Of a stretch of DNA of 64,000 nucleotides, positions 43,620-54,620 are shown in pieces. The position numbers were made by a program, and so were the translations under genes. The stretch comes from Lepeophtheirus salmonis. Lineage: Eukaryota; Arthropoda; Copepoda; Siphonostomatoida; Caligidae. The stretch is from positions 49,468,383-49,532,382 of the forward strand of contig NC_052133.2 in NCBI RefSeq assembly GCF_016086655.4. Direction: 5' to 3'. How positions within the stretch are numbered: the first letter of the stretch is position 1; the number at the start of each line of letters is the position of its first letter. The notes under the pieces are model-generated. The model was given only the letters and a program-made list of their open reading frames with translations. It had not been told where the DNA came from and made no database searches.

Positions 43620-44010
43620 ATGTTAACCCTAACCAATTTGAAGAATGTTTTGGAGGAGAGCAGCTTAGTTGTCATTAAGTTTCATTAGATCAGCTAAAAT
43701 TGTAGGGGAGAAGGAAATAAACTAGTTAATTGATAAGAATGACTCCGATTTCGATCCTCAATTCTACACGGAGTCCAACAAGGACTTACAATTATAGCTC
43801 CGTAACAAATTATCAAGGATAGTTTCTATCTTTTATGAACAAACACTAATGTTCATTCAGGTTTTGAGTCTATTTAGAAAACAAATCCGCAACAAATCTT
43901 CTAGGTTACTCTCAGAGCACACGCGAATGTTCAATAAGGTTTGGAATATAATTGAATTTAGTAGAAAAGGAAGTTAACAACGCAGGAGTTAAATAATTTT
44001 GACAACAGCT
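43620..44010 (+). repeat. Rep-A, one of the most complete copies
   Basis: In order it shows AATTTGAAGAATGTTTTGGA, GGAGAGCAGCTTAG, TTTCATTAGATCAGCTA, GAAGGAAATAAACTAGTTAA, AATGACTCCGATTTCGATCC, CGGAGTCCAACAAGGACTTA, TTTTATGAACAAACACTAAT, GTTCATTCAGGTTTTGAGT, then a second similar subunit (CACACGCGAATGTTCAATAA) and GAATTTAGTAGAAAAGGAAG. I used it as the reference copy. Confidence 0.82.
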
Positions 44011-44173
44011 GAGGAAAAGATTTATGTGTGCAAAAAAACAACGGGCAAGGAAAAAAATATTTTTAATTTTCATTAATAATAACGAGTGTGGTAACGTGAA
44101 AGGATTGAACCAATTTCTGGGGAACCTCAATCTGTAAAGATATCTATAAAAAAAAAATATATGTGGTCAAATA
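44011..44173. other. Short AT-rich gap
   Basis: The 72-codon minus ORF overlapping here is mostly Rep-A antisense. Confidence 0.4.
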
Positions 44174-44859
44174 CCGGATCCGGCGAAAAAATCTTAACAC
44201 TTTCAATCTTGAACTTTATGAAGATATATTTCAGCAACCAGTTGTAATAGATTATGTCAAAAAAATAAAAATAACTAATATGATGTCTTGGCTACACTAG
44301 TCCTCGATGTAGCCCCTCTTGGCAGCAATGATGGCTTCCAGGCTGCCTTGCACCCATTGCAGATGTAGTTATCAGACATGGCATCCCAGTACTGGTTGAC
44401 ATTGACCTTGAGGTTGTTGATATTGGGGTGACGAACGGTTCAGGTCTTGGACTCAACATGCACCCGAAAAGTAAAGTGCAATGGATTGTAGGAGGGCACA
44501 TTTTCTTTGGCCAGAAAGGCAAGTTGTCTTCCAACCGTTTCTGGTCCTTTTTGGACGTATGTGTAGGCGCACAATCCTGCTGGAACACCATGTTCATATC
44601 CAGGTTCATGTTGGGATGCTGCTTTGCAATCTCAATTGGTTTTTGCCAGTTTCCAAAAATGCACGGACCGAAATTCGTTGGTCACGTTCAGATGGTATTT
44701 TCTCGGCTTCTAAGACACTTAGGAAGAAACTTAGTTTATTTTCGTTTATTTCATTTTTTGTTTATATTTAGTATTTGAGCTGAACAATTTTACCACATTC
44801 ACAAAAACCTTGATTTATATAGCAAAACGAAGTGTAAAGATTTTTTTTGTCGCACCCAG
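44174..44859 (-). mobile_element. Tc1/mariner element, 686 bp, both TIRs and TA flanks
   Basis: The left end reads CCGGATCCGGCGAAAAAATC and TTAACACTT. The right end, reverse-complemented, reads CTGGGTGCGACAAAAAAAAT and CTTTACACTT. TA is present at 44172-44173 and 44860-44861. The transposase is on the minus strand and internally deleted. Confidence 0.88.
44292..44715 (-). pseudogene. Mariner transposase, N-part joined to catalytic C-part
   Basis: On the minus strand the first part reads SERDQRISVRAFLETGKN then PIEIAKQ, a helix-turn-helix start. Within a few codons it passes to MNLDMNMVFQQDCAPTHTSK, the second catalytic Asp block, so most of the N-terminal half with the first Asp is deleted. 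KKDQKRLEDNLPFWPKKM follows. Frames then change near the third-acid region, and the C-terminus appears as VRHPNINNLKVNVNQYWDAM and ICNGCKAAWKPS. A 105-codon ORF (44292-44609) covers part of this. The longer plus-strand ORFs (44428-44778) are antisense shadows. Confidence 0.85.
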
Positions 44860-44861
44860 TA

Positions 44862-45409
44862 CTAATGGATTCTTGGTTATAAGGTGCTGTCAACCCTTGA
44901 TATCAACTTTGGAAAGGGAAAATAAAGAGACAAAGCAATATTTCAAGCCTGAAAATATCTGTTGAGAACGCCGAGATTTATAAATCTTGCAAGGCCCCCC
45001 CCGCTATGGAGTGTAGGCTTGTGTGAAGGCTAAGGGAGGAGTCTTTTAAATATTAGAATGTAAAATATATATTCCCATTAATAATATTGTACAAAATACA
45101 TTTGATGTATAACAGGGAGTATTTCTTGGATATGATTCATTCTCTTAACAAAATCCAAAATGATCCACGACTAACGACGCACCTGGTAAATACATATATT
45201 TTCTATATATTATGCAAAAAGATAGCAATAACAATGGAATTTGATTAATCCATCTTGATACTGAATTTAAAATACATACATAAGCATAGATTATACATCT
45301 TGGCAACCCCATCGACATAGCTCATATTCTCAGAAAAAGAAGGAGGAACGAACCTCAACCCTCCTCTTGGCCAAGTTGGACTTTTAATACATAGATATTA
45401 AACATTTTA
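44862..45409. other. No gene recognised
   Basis: A C8 run at 44996-45003; otherwise AT-rich. Confidence 0.4.
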
Positions 45410-45670
45410 GACTGTCCCGTTTTTGGGAGTATATTTTGTACTCCCAGCACAAGTACTTTTTCTACTGAGGACAATCAAAAAACTGACTTTGACAAAGTTT
45501 GATACCTCCAAGTATAATTTTTGATGTGGACCCGGCCATTTTAATTTGAAAATGGTGGTTGAAGATGTGTTCAATAATAATTTGAAGTTTATCTGCTGTT
45601 TTATCAAACATAACATATCAAAATGTAACACTGGTTCAAGTGATAGTTGTTGAACAAAAAGGAGAAACTC
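45410..45670 (+). mobile_element. MITE-F left part
   Basis: GACTGTCCCGTTTTTGGGAG follows TA (45408-45409). The interior (AACATAACATATCAAAATGT, GTGATAGTTGTTGAACAAAA) is repeated at 46500-46635. A possible right end lies at 47235-47257, which would give an element of about 1.85 kb with an internal duplication. Confidence 0.65.
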
Positions 45671-45705
45671 AATAGAGCAAACTAAACAAAACTATTTTTA
45701 ACTCA

Positions 45706-45806
45706 AGTACAAATACTACTTCTACAAGGGACAATAAAAAAACTGACCAAGTTTTAAACCTCTCGCGCCTTTTTTGATTGTCTCTTGTGGTAAAAGTATT
45801 TGTACT
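45706..45806. repeat. Foldback repeat derived from MITE-F
   Basis: AGTACAAATAC (45706-45716) and GTATTTGTACT (45796-45806) are exact inverses. Similarity continues inward through CTACAAGGGACAATAAAAAA and the inverse TTTTTTGATTGTCTCTTGTG. Both arms resemble MITE-F positions just inside its left end (45445-45485). Confidence 0.75.
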
Positions 45807-46499
45807 ATTCATTTTGGCGAACTTAGGCCTCACGTAGATTATTGTCTACATTTATTTCTTTATTATAATGTTTGATTGATAGTTATCAGTATTAGATATT
45901 CTGTGTTGCAAAATTGGGAGATAAGCACACTTTGGAATATACTGGAATAATTTTAATCCATTATCAATTTCGGTATTGTACGTAAGAAGACCAATAAGCC
46001 TTGAGGTAACATGGTTCATTCTTCCACCTAATGGCTGACTACCATTTATTAGTCATAATAGTTAAATGATTCAACTTTTCTTGGAGATTTAATAATATCA
46101 TATTAATATATGTTTTATATAAATTCAATAGATACAGGGTCTGAATTCTTTGATAGGTACAAGTTGTAACACGAATATAAATTCCATTGAAATTAGTTTT
46201 TTGATCTACTTTATACATATGTACATATGAAATTACGTGGTTTTATCCACCCAATATTAGTAATTGAAACTTGCTAAAATTTTGAAAGTATATTAACAAA
46301 AATGATGTATTTATACGGTTTATTTTTAGTAAATTAAAGGCCTTTCTTATTTTTTATATATAGGTATAAGTTTGTATACTTGCTATTTATGTGCTCTAAG
46401 TGCTTTTTTTAGGTACTCCTTTGGTTAGGGAAGCTGATAAATAGTTTCCTGGGGTAATGGCAATGAGCATAGGCTTAGACACTTAGTCCCTGAGTCACA
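45807..46499. other. AT-rich, nothing recognised
   Basis: No gene, no TIR pair. Confidence 0.4.
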
Positions 46500-46635
46500 T
46501 GAAAAAAAAGGAGGTCGAAGATATGCTCAATAATAATTTGCAGTTCCCCTGCTGTTTTACCAAACATAACATATCAAAATGTAAACCTCGTTGAAGAAAT
46601 AGCTGTTGAACAAAAAGAACAAATTCAGATGTGTT
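46500..46635 (+). repeat. MITE-F internal segment, second copy
   Basis: ATGCTCAATAATAATTTGCA, CCTGCTGTTTTACCAAACAT, AACATATCAAAATGTAAACC and AGCTGTTGAACAAAAAG align with 45530-45665 at high identity. Confidence 0.75.
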
Positions 46636-46705
46636 CAACCGCAGGGGGTGGGCTGGAGGAGCTGTTACCCATCCCAAATTAAGGAACTTTTACTAGAAAA
46701 TGTTA
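46636..46705 (+). repeat. Rep-G copy
   Basis: CCGCAGGGGGTGGGCTGGAG and ATCCCAAATTAAGGAA with TACTAGAAAATG match 32236-32325. It joins the MITE-F segment directly. Confidence 0.65.
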
Positions 46706-47234
46706 CATTTGAAGAAAAAAAAAAATAACAATCAAAACATTTAATAATTGAAATTTAATTTTAATTTTAATTTTTTTTTTTATTTCCAAAAAATTTAATA
46801 TTTGATAGTGAATTTTTCAATTTTTTCCAAAAAATTAATTTATTGTGAATAGCCGTTGTTGATTTTTGAAGAAAAAAAAAATTTCAAAGAATGCATTATT
46901 TTAAATTTTTTGTGAATATTTTTGGATTTTAGAAAAAATAATAATTTTTGAAATGTTTTTCCAAGAAATTTAATTTTTTGAGAATAGTTATGGATTTTTG
47001 AATTTTTCACACAAAAAAAAAAAATTATATTCAAAATCCTAAATCCTTGCAACCCCTTAAATGACTAAAAGCACAGCTAAATACTAAACAAAATATAAAA
47101 AGTACTATTTTTGACTCATGGCATCATCAGATTTGGGATGGTAGAAGAGGCATAAAAATTGCTCATTATGACTTTAAAATTCAATTTTCTAAAGAAAAAA
47201 GGCCTCAAAGGTTGTGCAGGGGGGGGGGGGAAAT
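46706..47234. other. Low-complexity A/T block
   Basis: Repeated TTTTTGAA, AATTTTTTGTGAATA and AAAAAATTT units. It may be a Rep-G tail. The ORFs are composition artefacts. Confidence 0.45.
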
Positions 47235-47257
47235 ATCAAGCCGAAAACGAGACAGTC
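47235..47257 (-). mobile_element. MITE-F right terminus
   Basis: The reverse complement of the end before TA (47258-47259) is GACTGTCTCGTTTTCGGC. It may be the right end of the element that starts at 45410. Confidence 0.6.
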
Positions 47258-47259
47258 TA

Positions 47260-47872
47260 ATACATATATAAATATACACGTACCACTAATATCAAAATCA
47301 AATATCGGATTTGCAACAGGTGAAAAAGAGGATAAAAATAGATTATACATTATTATTCTACCTGTTGGTAACAACAAGAGGTAATTTATTTGTATATATA
47401 TGTTACAACCAACACCCTTGACTCACGTAACGAATTCATGATTATTCTGAATTGGTTGACATATATTTGCGGTGCGTCAACATAAGTGCAAATCCAGGAA
47501 ATGTCAAGTTTATTTTTAGAGACATCTTCAGTGGTTTTTGCAATGTAACGGATCTATGATTAATGGTGAGTCATTCATAGTTCCTCAAATCAGCCCCCCG
47601 ATAGTAGAACTGTGATTTATGGAAAACTTACGAAGTGTTTGATAATTGTTATTTACAGATGGCGCCGTATACATCTCCAACTCCCAAATGTAATCCTTAT
47701 ATGTCAAAAATTTGTCTTATTTTACATTACTTCGATTGGTTTATATTAAAGAGTTTTTTCTATTTGATAAATATATGAACAACACAATAACCTTCATTAA
47801 ATAATGAAGACATTCACTATTTAAAAACACATTATTTATGATTAAAATTATGTTATAAGGTTATAAATAGAC
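47260..47872. other. No gene recognised
   Basis: AT-rich, with no motif or matched repeat. Confidence 0.4.
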
Positions 47873-48439
47873 ATGTGTTGGTCTTCATTTGTTTAGTCCA
47901 GTCTTAAGAGGGGTCCTATTGGTCCTTGGGACCTGTCCTTCCTTCACTGTCGGTCCTCGGAATTTCTCAAAAAATAATTGATGGTTTATTAAGCCAAATT
48001 ATTAAGCAGATTATTGCGCATTTCTTGAAAAAGATTATTTTTTTTCAGTATAATACGAACATATTATATTGTTACTTAATTTAAAAAAAATTATTCTATT
48101 ATGTAACGAAATCATTTAAAAACGGAAAAACATTTTAATTGACGTCACAAGGGATGGATTTTACCTTCTTTAAGGTCCCACAAGTGGGACCGAACGGCGG
48201 TTCTCGGGCCTAAATAATTGGGGCCCGTCCTTAGAATTATCAGTACTTGGGACCTCTCAATAACTGTCAGTCCTTGAAATTTTTAATAAAAATATCGATG
48301 GCTTAAAAAGAAAATCCTGTTCAACGATGTCTCGAAGGATCCAAATTTCCAAATTTCTTTAAATTCTTTAATTTCTTTAAGGACCAAAAAGTGATACTGG
48401 ACTGACCTGCTGTCCTAAATAAGGACCGATACAAGACTA
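47873..48439 (+). mobile_element. MITE-C, two diverged copies in a row
   Basis: First copy: GTGTTGGTCTTCATTTGTTT, AGTCCAGTCTTAAGAGGGGT, CCTATTGGTCCTTGGGACC. A second set of landmarks follows from about 48186 (GGTTCTCGGGCCTAAATAAT, TCCTTAGAATTATCAGTACT, GACTGACCTGCTGTCC) and ends with the right terminus TAAATAAGGACCGATACAAG. No clear 8-bp duplication. Confidence 0.7.
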
Positions 48440-49019
48440 GTGATATATGTAAAAAAAAAAAATTAAAAAAACAGATGATGAATCCTATATTTACTTAGTG
48501 AACATTTCCTTGGATTGAAAGAAAATTAATATGAGGCGCAGAGCATGAAGAAATTGTGGATCACAGATCAAGATCAGTTGAGAACCCTATCCATATCGAC
48601 CTCTTAACTCTTCCAACAAATATTGTTCGTTAACTTTTATTAGATAAATTATTTGATTAATCTATTGTGGGATCTGATAATTGGGGAGTATGTATTAATC
48701 ATTAAAATAAAATCGGAGCTAAATTACCATAATAATCATATTAAAAAACAAAAAGGAAAAATAATAAAAAGTGGCCTTTTAAAAATAATTTTTTCTATTT
48801 TCCGGGTTTTAGTATTTAAAAAGTCCCTGTACATCCCAGATTTCATATAACGCAGATTTTTCTTTCGCCCAAGAACCAGAGACCTCCTGTCACTATGTTA
48901 AAAGAATAACTAATCGACTAATCAGTCATTAGTACTGATGAATAGTCAAAAAGACTGGACTTATGAGAAAAATGACGAAAAGGGGAAAGACAGATAAGGA
49001 ACACTAATGTTTGTTCCAC
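48440..49019. other. No gene recognised
   Basis: The 65-codon ORF (48653-48850) has no motif. A short block near 48937-48968 resembles 16377 and 35080. Confidence 0.4.
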
Positions 49020-49095
49020 ATATGAGACTACAGTCCAGAAACATAAGACCAAAACAGAAGTAAAATTCGGTTTTGGACTCAATACTAGTATCAGT
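49020..49095 (+). repeat. MITE-B scrap
   Basis: AAATTCGGTTTTGGACTCAA followed by TACTAGTA recalls the MITE-B right end. Confidence 0.4.
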
Positions 49096-49554
49096 GGAAC
49101 TGAGTTAATAGGGTGGTACTATGAGTGAGTAACCCGTAAAAAGAGAGGAGTACTTTACTTTAACATTCCAGGATATAAATAATTGTATGACTTTCAAAGT
49201 CCCCTCAAATTTTCAGTAAAAGAGTATTGTGAGAATATAAGACTTTAATGGTTCCTTATCAAATAGAGAGAGAGAGAACAAACTAACAAATAAATAAACT
49301 GGTTCCTGCATTGGATGATGGACAATATATGTATGTATACATACATACCTAACGAGTTAGATAGGATAAAAACATGAGCAGAAATATAATACTATATCCT
49401 AAAAGAATGAAATACGGCATCTAAACATGAATTGCGATCAGCGTGTATACTCTATATATACAAATACAGTACTACATAGTTTGCATTGTTAAGTATACAA
49501 CCCTTTTTTCTAACCTACATAGATTCGGTCCAATACTGGTTTAATTCATGGATG
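49096..49554. other. No gene; simple repeats
   Basis: Short (AG)n at 49266-49277 and ATGTATGTATACATACATAC at 49329. Confidence 0.45.
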
Positions 49555-50263
49555 CAGAGTCGTGGAGTCGATGCCTTTTTTGGTGGAGTCGGAGTGGAAA
49601 ATTTGTAACAAGTCCGACTCCTACTCCGAAAGTTATTATAATTTATTAAAAAAATACTACTAGTTATAAATTATGGGTATTAAGTATTATTAATTTATGA
49701 AACTTGAAAGTTAATTCATTTACATATAAGTTTATTTCACAAATTTTAAACATGCTCTATAGACTATAAATTCAGAATTCCCAAATAAATCTACAGTCTA
49801 AATTATTTTGTGGGTAGAGCATAGCCAGTAGGCATGCTAGTTCCTTACTTAGTCTTGTGAATAGTCAATGTCATCAGAGTAAAGAGTAAGGTTGCAATGA
49901 GAGGAGGTTATTTCTATTGTTGTTCCTTGGCGCTACGAGTGCATGAATTACGTACAGACACTTATGAATGTATTATCAATAGATCGATTTTGATCCATGT
50001 CATTTCTTATTCATCTAGTTAAATATCTTATATTCAAAATATTTTCTTTATACCTGTCATAATTATCTAATACATATAATTAATAAATACATATAGCTAT
50101 GAATTGGATCTTGATTTATAATCTCTAGACCCGAATGACTCAATAGTACTTATATCGGCTATAAAATGTATTATAATAAAATAGTGCATTGAAGTCGGAG
50201 TCAGTGACATTCAAAATACTGGAGTCAGAGTCAGACATTTTATTTACAGACTCCGCAGCCCTT
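49555..50263. mobile_element. hAT-I element, ~709 bp, non-autonomous
   Basis: The left end reads CAGAGTCGTGGAGTCGATGC with GGTGGAGTCGGAGTGG just inside. The right end, reverse-complemented, reads AAGGGCTGCGGAGTCTGTAA with repeated GACTCTGACTCC inside. Ends starting CAGGGCTGYGGAGTCGG with GGAGTCGGAGTC repeats are typical of a widespread hAT group (from memory). No transposase ORF and no clear 8-bp duplication. Confidence 0.65.
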
Positions 50264-50513
50264 ATTTTATCAACCCTTGTTTTTATAACTTGGGATTTAC
50301 TCCTTTTCTTGATTTATGTTTCAGATTGTTATTATGGTAACGCACCAATTATGAGTAGACGTATATACATAGTTTGAATGAAGAAACATGTTTGCGCTAT
50401 ATTCAAACCATTTTAAGTCATAATGTCTTTAGCACACCTATTTATAAATGGATCATAAATCAAGACATTAAAAAAAAGAGAAAAAAAGAGATTCCTACAC
50501 TGTACATGCCCAC
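50264..50513. other. Short gap, nothing recognised
   Basis: ORFs of 62 and 68 codons extend into the neighbouring repeats and have no motif. Confidence 0.4.
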
Positions 50514-50867
50514 TAGTGTTGGGTTTCGGTCTGAATCCTATATCAATTTCAAAGAAAAATGCCATCTAGATTGGTCCTAAAGAAAAAATCCGTGTGGGTC
50601 GGACTCATTTTAATATTCGGTCCAGACCGATTCTATCGATGATTTGTTGATAACGTAAAGAATAACGTTATGACGTTTAATGAGTTCTATTAGTACAGCT
50701 CATACATCAGGAGAGGGGTTAAATCTGTACATAGATTGAAACCGAAAATAATTGGTCGAAGATCCAATTAAATTTCGGTGTACGGGCTGAACTGAAATAT
50801 AATTCCAAATCGGTCACAAAAAAAAATCACTTAAGACCGAACCAGGGGAAAAAATCAGTTAACACTA
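50514..50867 (+). mobile_element. MITE-B, 354 bp, with a Rep-A-like insert
   Basis: It starts TAGTGTTGGGTTTCGGTCTG and ends AATCAGTTAACACTA. Interior AAGACCGAACC and GGTCCAGACCGATTCTATCG match the family. At about 50670-50715, TTATGACGTTTAATGAGTTC resembles the Rep-A block CATGACGTTTCATTAGATC. The flanking 8-mers match at only 4 of 8. Confidence 0.75.
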
Positions 50868-51119
50868 ATATATACATTTTACAAAAATTCATATGTATAT
50901 ATTCCAACTCTATCTATCCATCCTTTTAAGTGGAATTAATAAATATACATTTACCGCTCTTAATATTAAGAACATGATTTATGAGTCAAGTCAAGTCCAT
51001 TTAAAAAAAAAAAAATGTTTCGTGTAAGCATACAACATAATAGTATGTATACCTACTCAATAGCAAAATGGAAGTGATATTTTTGTATTCCTATTTTTCT
51101 TTATAACATATGTATTTAT
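50868..51119. other. Short AT-rich gap
   Basis: Nothing recognised. Confidence 0.4.
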
Positions 51120-51313
51120 TAGTGTTGGGGTTCGGTTCGCAAATCCTAACCCGGTTTGAAACCGTTGTCATTTATGTAAGACCGAACTAATACAGTCTGG
51201 AGAAGGCTCGTAGCAAAATTCGGTCTACAAAAAAAAAAAAAAAAAAAAAAGTCTTCATCCAGTCCAACATAATTTTGTGGGAATCCCTTAAAACCGGACC
51301 GAGTACAACACTA
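51120..51313 (+). mobile_element. MITE-B, 194 bp, both ends present
   Basis: The left end TAGTGTTGGGGTTCGGTTCG and right end GGACCGAGTACAACACTA are inverted. The interior has a 21-base A run. No 8-bp duplication is seen. The sequence beyond its right end is homologous to the sequence beyond the MITE-B end at 52187. Confidence 0.78.
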
Positions 51314-51599
51314 GAGTTGTACATACTAAATGTATTTATATCTCATATTATCATTATTAAAAAATATGTATGGGGGATGATTCTCCCTAGCCTTTCAGGT
51401 GTGAAATTCACAACTCAGCTGAAAATAGACGCGTACCAAAATAAATACAATAAACATTTTACACCGACAACAATGATATGGAAAAATATTGTTTGTGTTT
51501 GTCCAAAGAGCTCCACGGGCAACGAAAATAGGGCTAAAACTGGAATACATGTGCTCTTAGTATTGGTACGCAGCTCAGTTTTAATGGATTTTTTTTCTA
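51314..51599. other. Unclassified sequence between MITE-B and Rep-E
   Basis: Its first 60 bp repeat at 52188-52240 (TATTATCATTATTAAAAAATA here, GTTATCATTATCAAAAATAT there). The 152-codon ORF (51275-51733) runs through MITE-B end, this part and Rep-E, so I treat it as a chance frame over repeats. Confidence 0.5.
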
Positions 51600-51735
51600 G
51601 ATCGATTAGGACCGAGTCGGATATCCTGTATAAGTTTGCCCGCAGGTTATACTTCCTCTTTCTATCTCGAAATTGGAGAAGGCGACAGAGGATCGTTGAA
51701 ATTCCATTCTCGCAACCTTTTAATAATAACTAGAA
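51600..51735 (+). repeat. Rep-E copy 2
   Basis: TCGATTAGGACCGAGTCGGA, TATAAGTTTGCCCGCAGGTT and CTTTCTATCTCGAAATTGGA. Inverse partner at 52010-52140; plus-strand relative at 33085. Confidence 0.7.
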
Positions 51736-52009
51736 GGAACGCAAAGTGAATAATATATTGTATGTTGACGGATGAAGAAGATCTCGACTTTTTCGAGTTA
51801 TTCGGATAATTTACACTTCGAAGGTTCACAAAATTAGATGGAAGGTCTCATTGTGTGGAAGAAGTTGTGAATTTGGCTCTTATGGAGTATTCGAAGAAGG
51901 GATGGGTGTAAGGATACCCGAATCCTTCCATTAAAGGAAATGAGATCCAACGAGTGAAGCACTTTTTTAAGGGATCATGTCTTAAGAGACGATATCCCTT
52001 GAACCGACC
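51736..52009. other. Spacer of the Rep-E inverted pair
   Basis: No motif. The minus strand continues in frame from the Rep-E copy for some codons, but with no recognised family. Confidence 0.4.
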
Positions 52010-52187
52010 AAGCCATTTGAAGAGAGTATAATTTCGAGATAGAATGAGAAAGTATGACCCGCGGTCAAACTTATAAAAGGATATCCGACCCGATCTATCT
52101 CTACCGCTCTCTATACCTAAATATCGGTCCTAATCGATGTAGGGAAAAAAAAAAAATCCCTTAAAACGTAGCTGAGTATCAATACTA
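52010..52187 (-). repeat. Rep-E copy 3 (inverted) plus MITE-B end
   Basis: On the minus strand it reads GGTCGGATATCC, TATAAGTTTGACCGCGGGTC and CATTCTATCTCGAAATTATA. From 52128 to 52187 it is a MITE-B right end (CCCTTAAAACGTAGCTGAGT, then ATCAATACTA). Confidence 0.68.
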
Positions 52188-52422
52188 AGATCATATGTAT
52201 TCATATTTCATGTTATCATTATCAAAAATATGTATGCATAAACATAAAATGGTAGTTACCATTTAAGGCTCTATCTGAGGAGATAAAATTAAGTTTTTGG
52301 AGTCCGACACTCCAAATAAATAAATAATAGTAACAATAATAAAAAGACAGGTGAACCTTGAAAGGAAAGGATTAGTAATACAATGAACTCGAATTTGTCA
52401 AATCAATAGTTTTTTTTGCAAA
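52188..52422. other. No gene recognised
   Basis: Begins with the 50-bp block shared with 51325-51372; otherwise AT-rich. Confidence 0.4.
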
Positions 52423-52499
52423 TTCCCTTTGTGCCTTGTTGGTACGCAAAACTTCATTCCACCTGCAGCATAGGTGGAACGTATGCGTAACAAAGGGAA
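52423..52499. repeat. Long imperfect hairpin
   Basis: The outer 10-bp arms TTCCCTTTGT and ACAAAGGGAA and inner 8-bp arms TTCCACCT and AGGTGGAA (52457-52464, 52472-52479) are exact inverses. The sequence between the arms is unpaired. Confidence 0.8.
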
Positions 52500-54266
52500 G
52501 CGTTGTTAATTCAAAAGAGCACACCAAAAATAAGATATGTATTTACATAATATAAAATAAGAATTTTTTAAAGATATATAATAATAATTTGGGCGGCTAT
52601 TGTTGTCACGATAAAACAATATTTTTGTACTGGTTCTGGTATCAAAATTAGAATATAACAAAATTATTTTTTTAAATGTCGTTAACTCATTAATGCGGAG
52701 TGGCAAGATTTCTTTCTAGTTTTTTGTCATCAAAATGAGAAACACTTGGAGGAAATAATGTTTTACAAGTTGATTAATATACTTTTGAGGGTATGTAACC
52801 ACTTAAATCATCGGCCAATGTTTTTTGTTCCCTCAAAAAATAGTTTTGTTGTAAAGAAGAAACGATGGTAAAAACCATTCAATGAAAATTGTAAAGTATA
52901 TGTATTTTTTGATAAAAAAGTGTTCTTTATCATAATTAGTCAAATTGTGTTGTGATTTGGTAAAATTTGTATTCTAAAATGGGATCTATTATTAATATAA
53001 AAACATGATTTTATTGCCATGTGGTAATCTATAATTTTAATAATGTTGTAATAAGTCCAAAAAAATAAATATAACTCATGGGCTGAATCGTCCAGGACTT
53101 AACAAAGAAAAAACGTGTTTTTTCTTTCAATAAAAAATTGGTTTTTTTATTAAATTTTTGGACCGAAGTCCACAAAACACTTGTCCGGTCATTGCTTAGC
53201 ACAAACGGTATTTTTTCCCATCAAGAAGTTTTGTAAAATTAAAACACGAAATTGTAATTGATCCATTGTTTTCTGTAAATAACAAAAGTAGCGTCGTAAC
53301 ACTTAGCACAATAACTCACAAACTAAAGAATAAATTGTCATAAAATAATAACAGCTGTCTTTCGAAAGTTGTTACCAACTGAAAATATGGTGAATTTCCA
53401 AAACAAAACAGAAAATTAGCAATTAGCTGTGAAACCCAATTGTTAAATAGTAATTTATATTAAAATAAAGATTGTTAAATTGTTCAAGAGTAAAAATTAT
53501 TGCCAGGTTAATTTATGGAATTTAATGGGTTGAGGGTGATTTATATGTACTTATAGGGGCGTCCAGAGGATTGTTGTTCGGGATTGCAGGAGAAACTTAG
53601 CTCAGAAATTTGATTAAGTTATATAGTAGAATTTTCATTCTTACTCATTTGGTCCAGTGATATTTGAAATATACTCAGCCTCGCATAATTACTCTCGCCT
53701 GGATTTTCAGGGGTAAAATAAACACAAAATAATACATTCTCTTCTTATTGGACCAAGAATATATCGTGTGCAGAATTTGAACAAAAAAGTTGAACATGGC
53801 TTCCGATTAAAAAATTTGGTAAAAATGTTCTTCCACCCAAAGTTTTAATAAATTGATAAACTTAAGAAAGTTATTGCCATTTGCAAACAAATGATAGGTT
53901 AAGGAAGCACTCATCTATTCGGCAAGTGTTTTATGACAGCTAAAATCTATCATTGTGATCCATTTAAGAATATTTATTACTTAATGTGAACCAAAAAAAA
54001 CAAAGTTTTATTGTAAAAAAACTACTAAAAATTAACTTTCTTTTTTTCCTTATTTAACTTATAAGATTCCCCATTGTATTATACCACAAACATAAAAGTT
54101 TATATAATATTTTCGTGTCAGCTGTCGATGATTTTATCATTAACGTTGTCATGGATTATAATACGTTGTTGTACAAAGGAGGGCTTACATCTTATTTTTC
54201 GAATATAGGTACCCGTGTAGACATGTAAGTATTACATAAATCAAAGAAAAAGGATAAGATATATAA
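52500..54266. other. AT-rich, no gene recognised
   Basis: A short Rep-G-like head (TATAGGGGCGTCCAGAGGAT) is at 53552. The 66-codon minus ORF (52506-52706) has no motif. Confidence 0.4.
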
Positions 54267-54620
54267 TAGTGTTGATCGTAAAACCCGGTATTATTACAGT
54301 GGTACCGGGGAACACATACGTTTAAAACAGTACTATACTAAATTAAACCAACACTTAATGTGGTTTTACGTCATTAAGCAATTGTTCCACAGATAATGTA
54401 TCCCCCCAAATTTCTGACCTAGAAAATTGTCCATTATTAAAATTGCCTCTGATAACGTCATCAAATCTATGAACAAATTACTTCCCCCACTCTAAGTAAA
54501 CATCCGTGAGACGCCTCTGGAAGTGCATATGAATTACCCTTATAGTCATTTTAGGTCTAGTATCGAAATGCCGATACTAATTTAAGTACGGTACCAAAAA
54601 TTTGTACCATGACAACACTA
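54267..54620. mobile_element. MITE-H, 354 bp, hAT-like with 8-bp target duplication
   Basis: The left end is TAGTGTTGATCGTAAAACCC and the right end, reverse-complemented, is TAGTGTTGTCATGGTACAAA. Subterminal GGTACCG occurs in inverse form at both ends. The flanks ATATATAA (54259-54266) and ATGTATAA (54621-54628) match at 7 of 8. No coding capacity. It shares its first 8 bases with MITE-B and MITE-C but not the rest. Confidence 0.83.

Noticed and set aside
44428..44778. 116- and 96-codon plus-strand ORFs
   Set aside because: They are antisense to the minus-strand mariner transposase.
51275..51733. 152-codon ORF as a possible gene
   Set aside because: It runs from a MITE-B end through unclassified DNA into Rep-E, so it is a chance frame over repeats.
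51255..52240. Direct repeats as LTRs of a retrotransposon
   Set aside because: They consist of MITE-B ends and about 50 bp of flank, with no TG...CA ends, primer-binding site or polyprotein.
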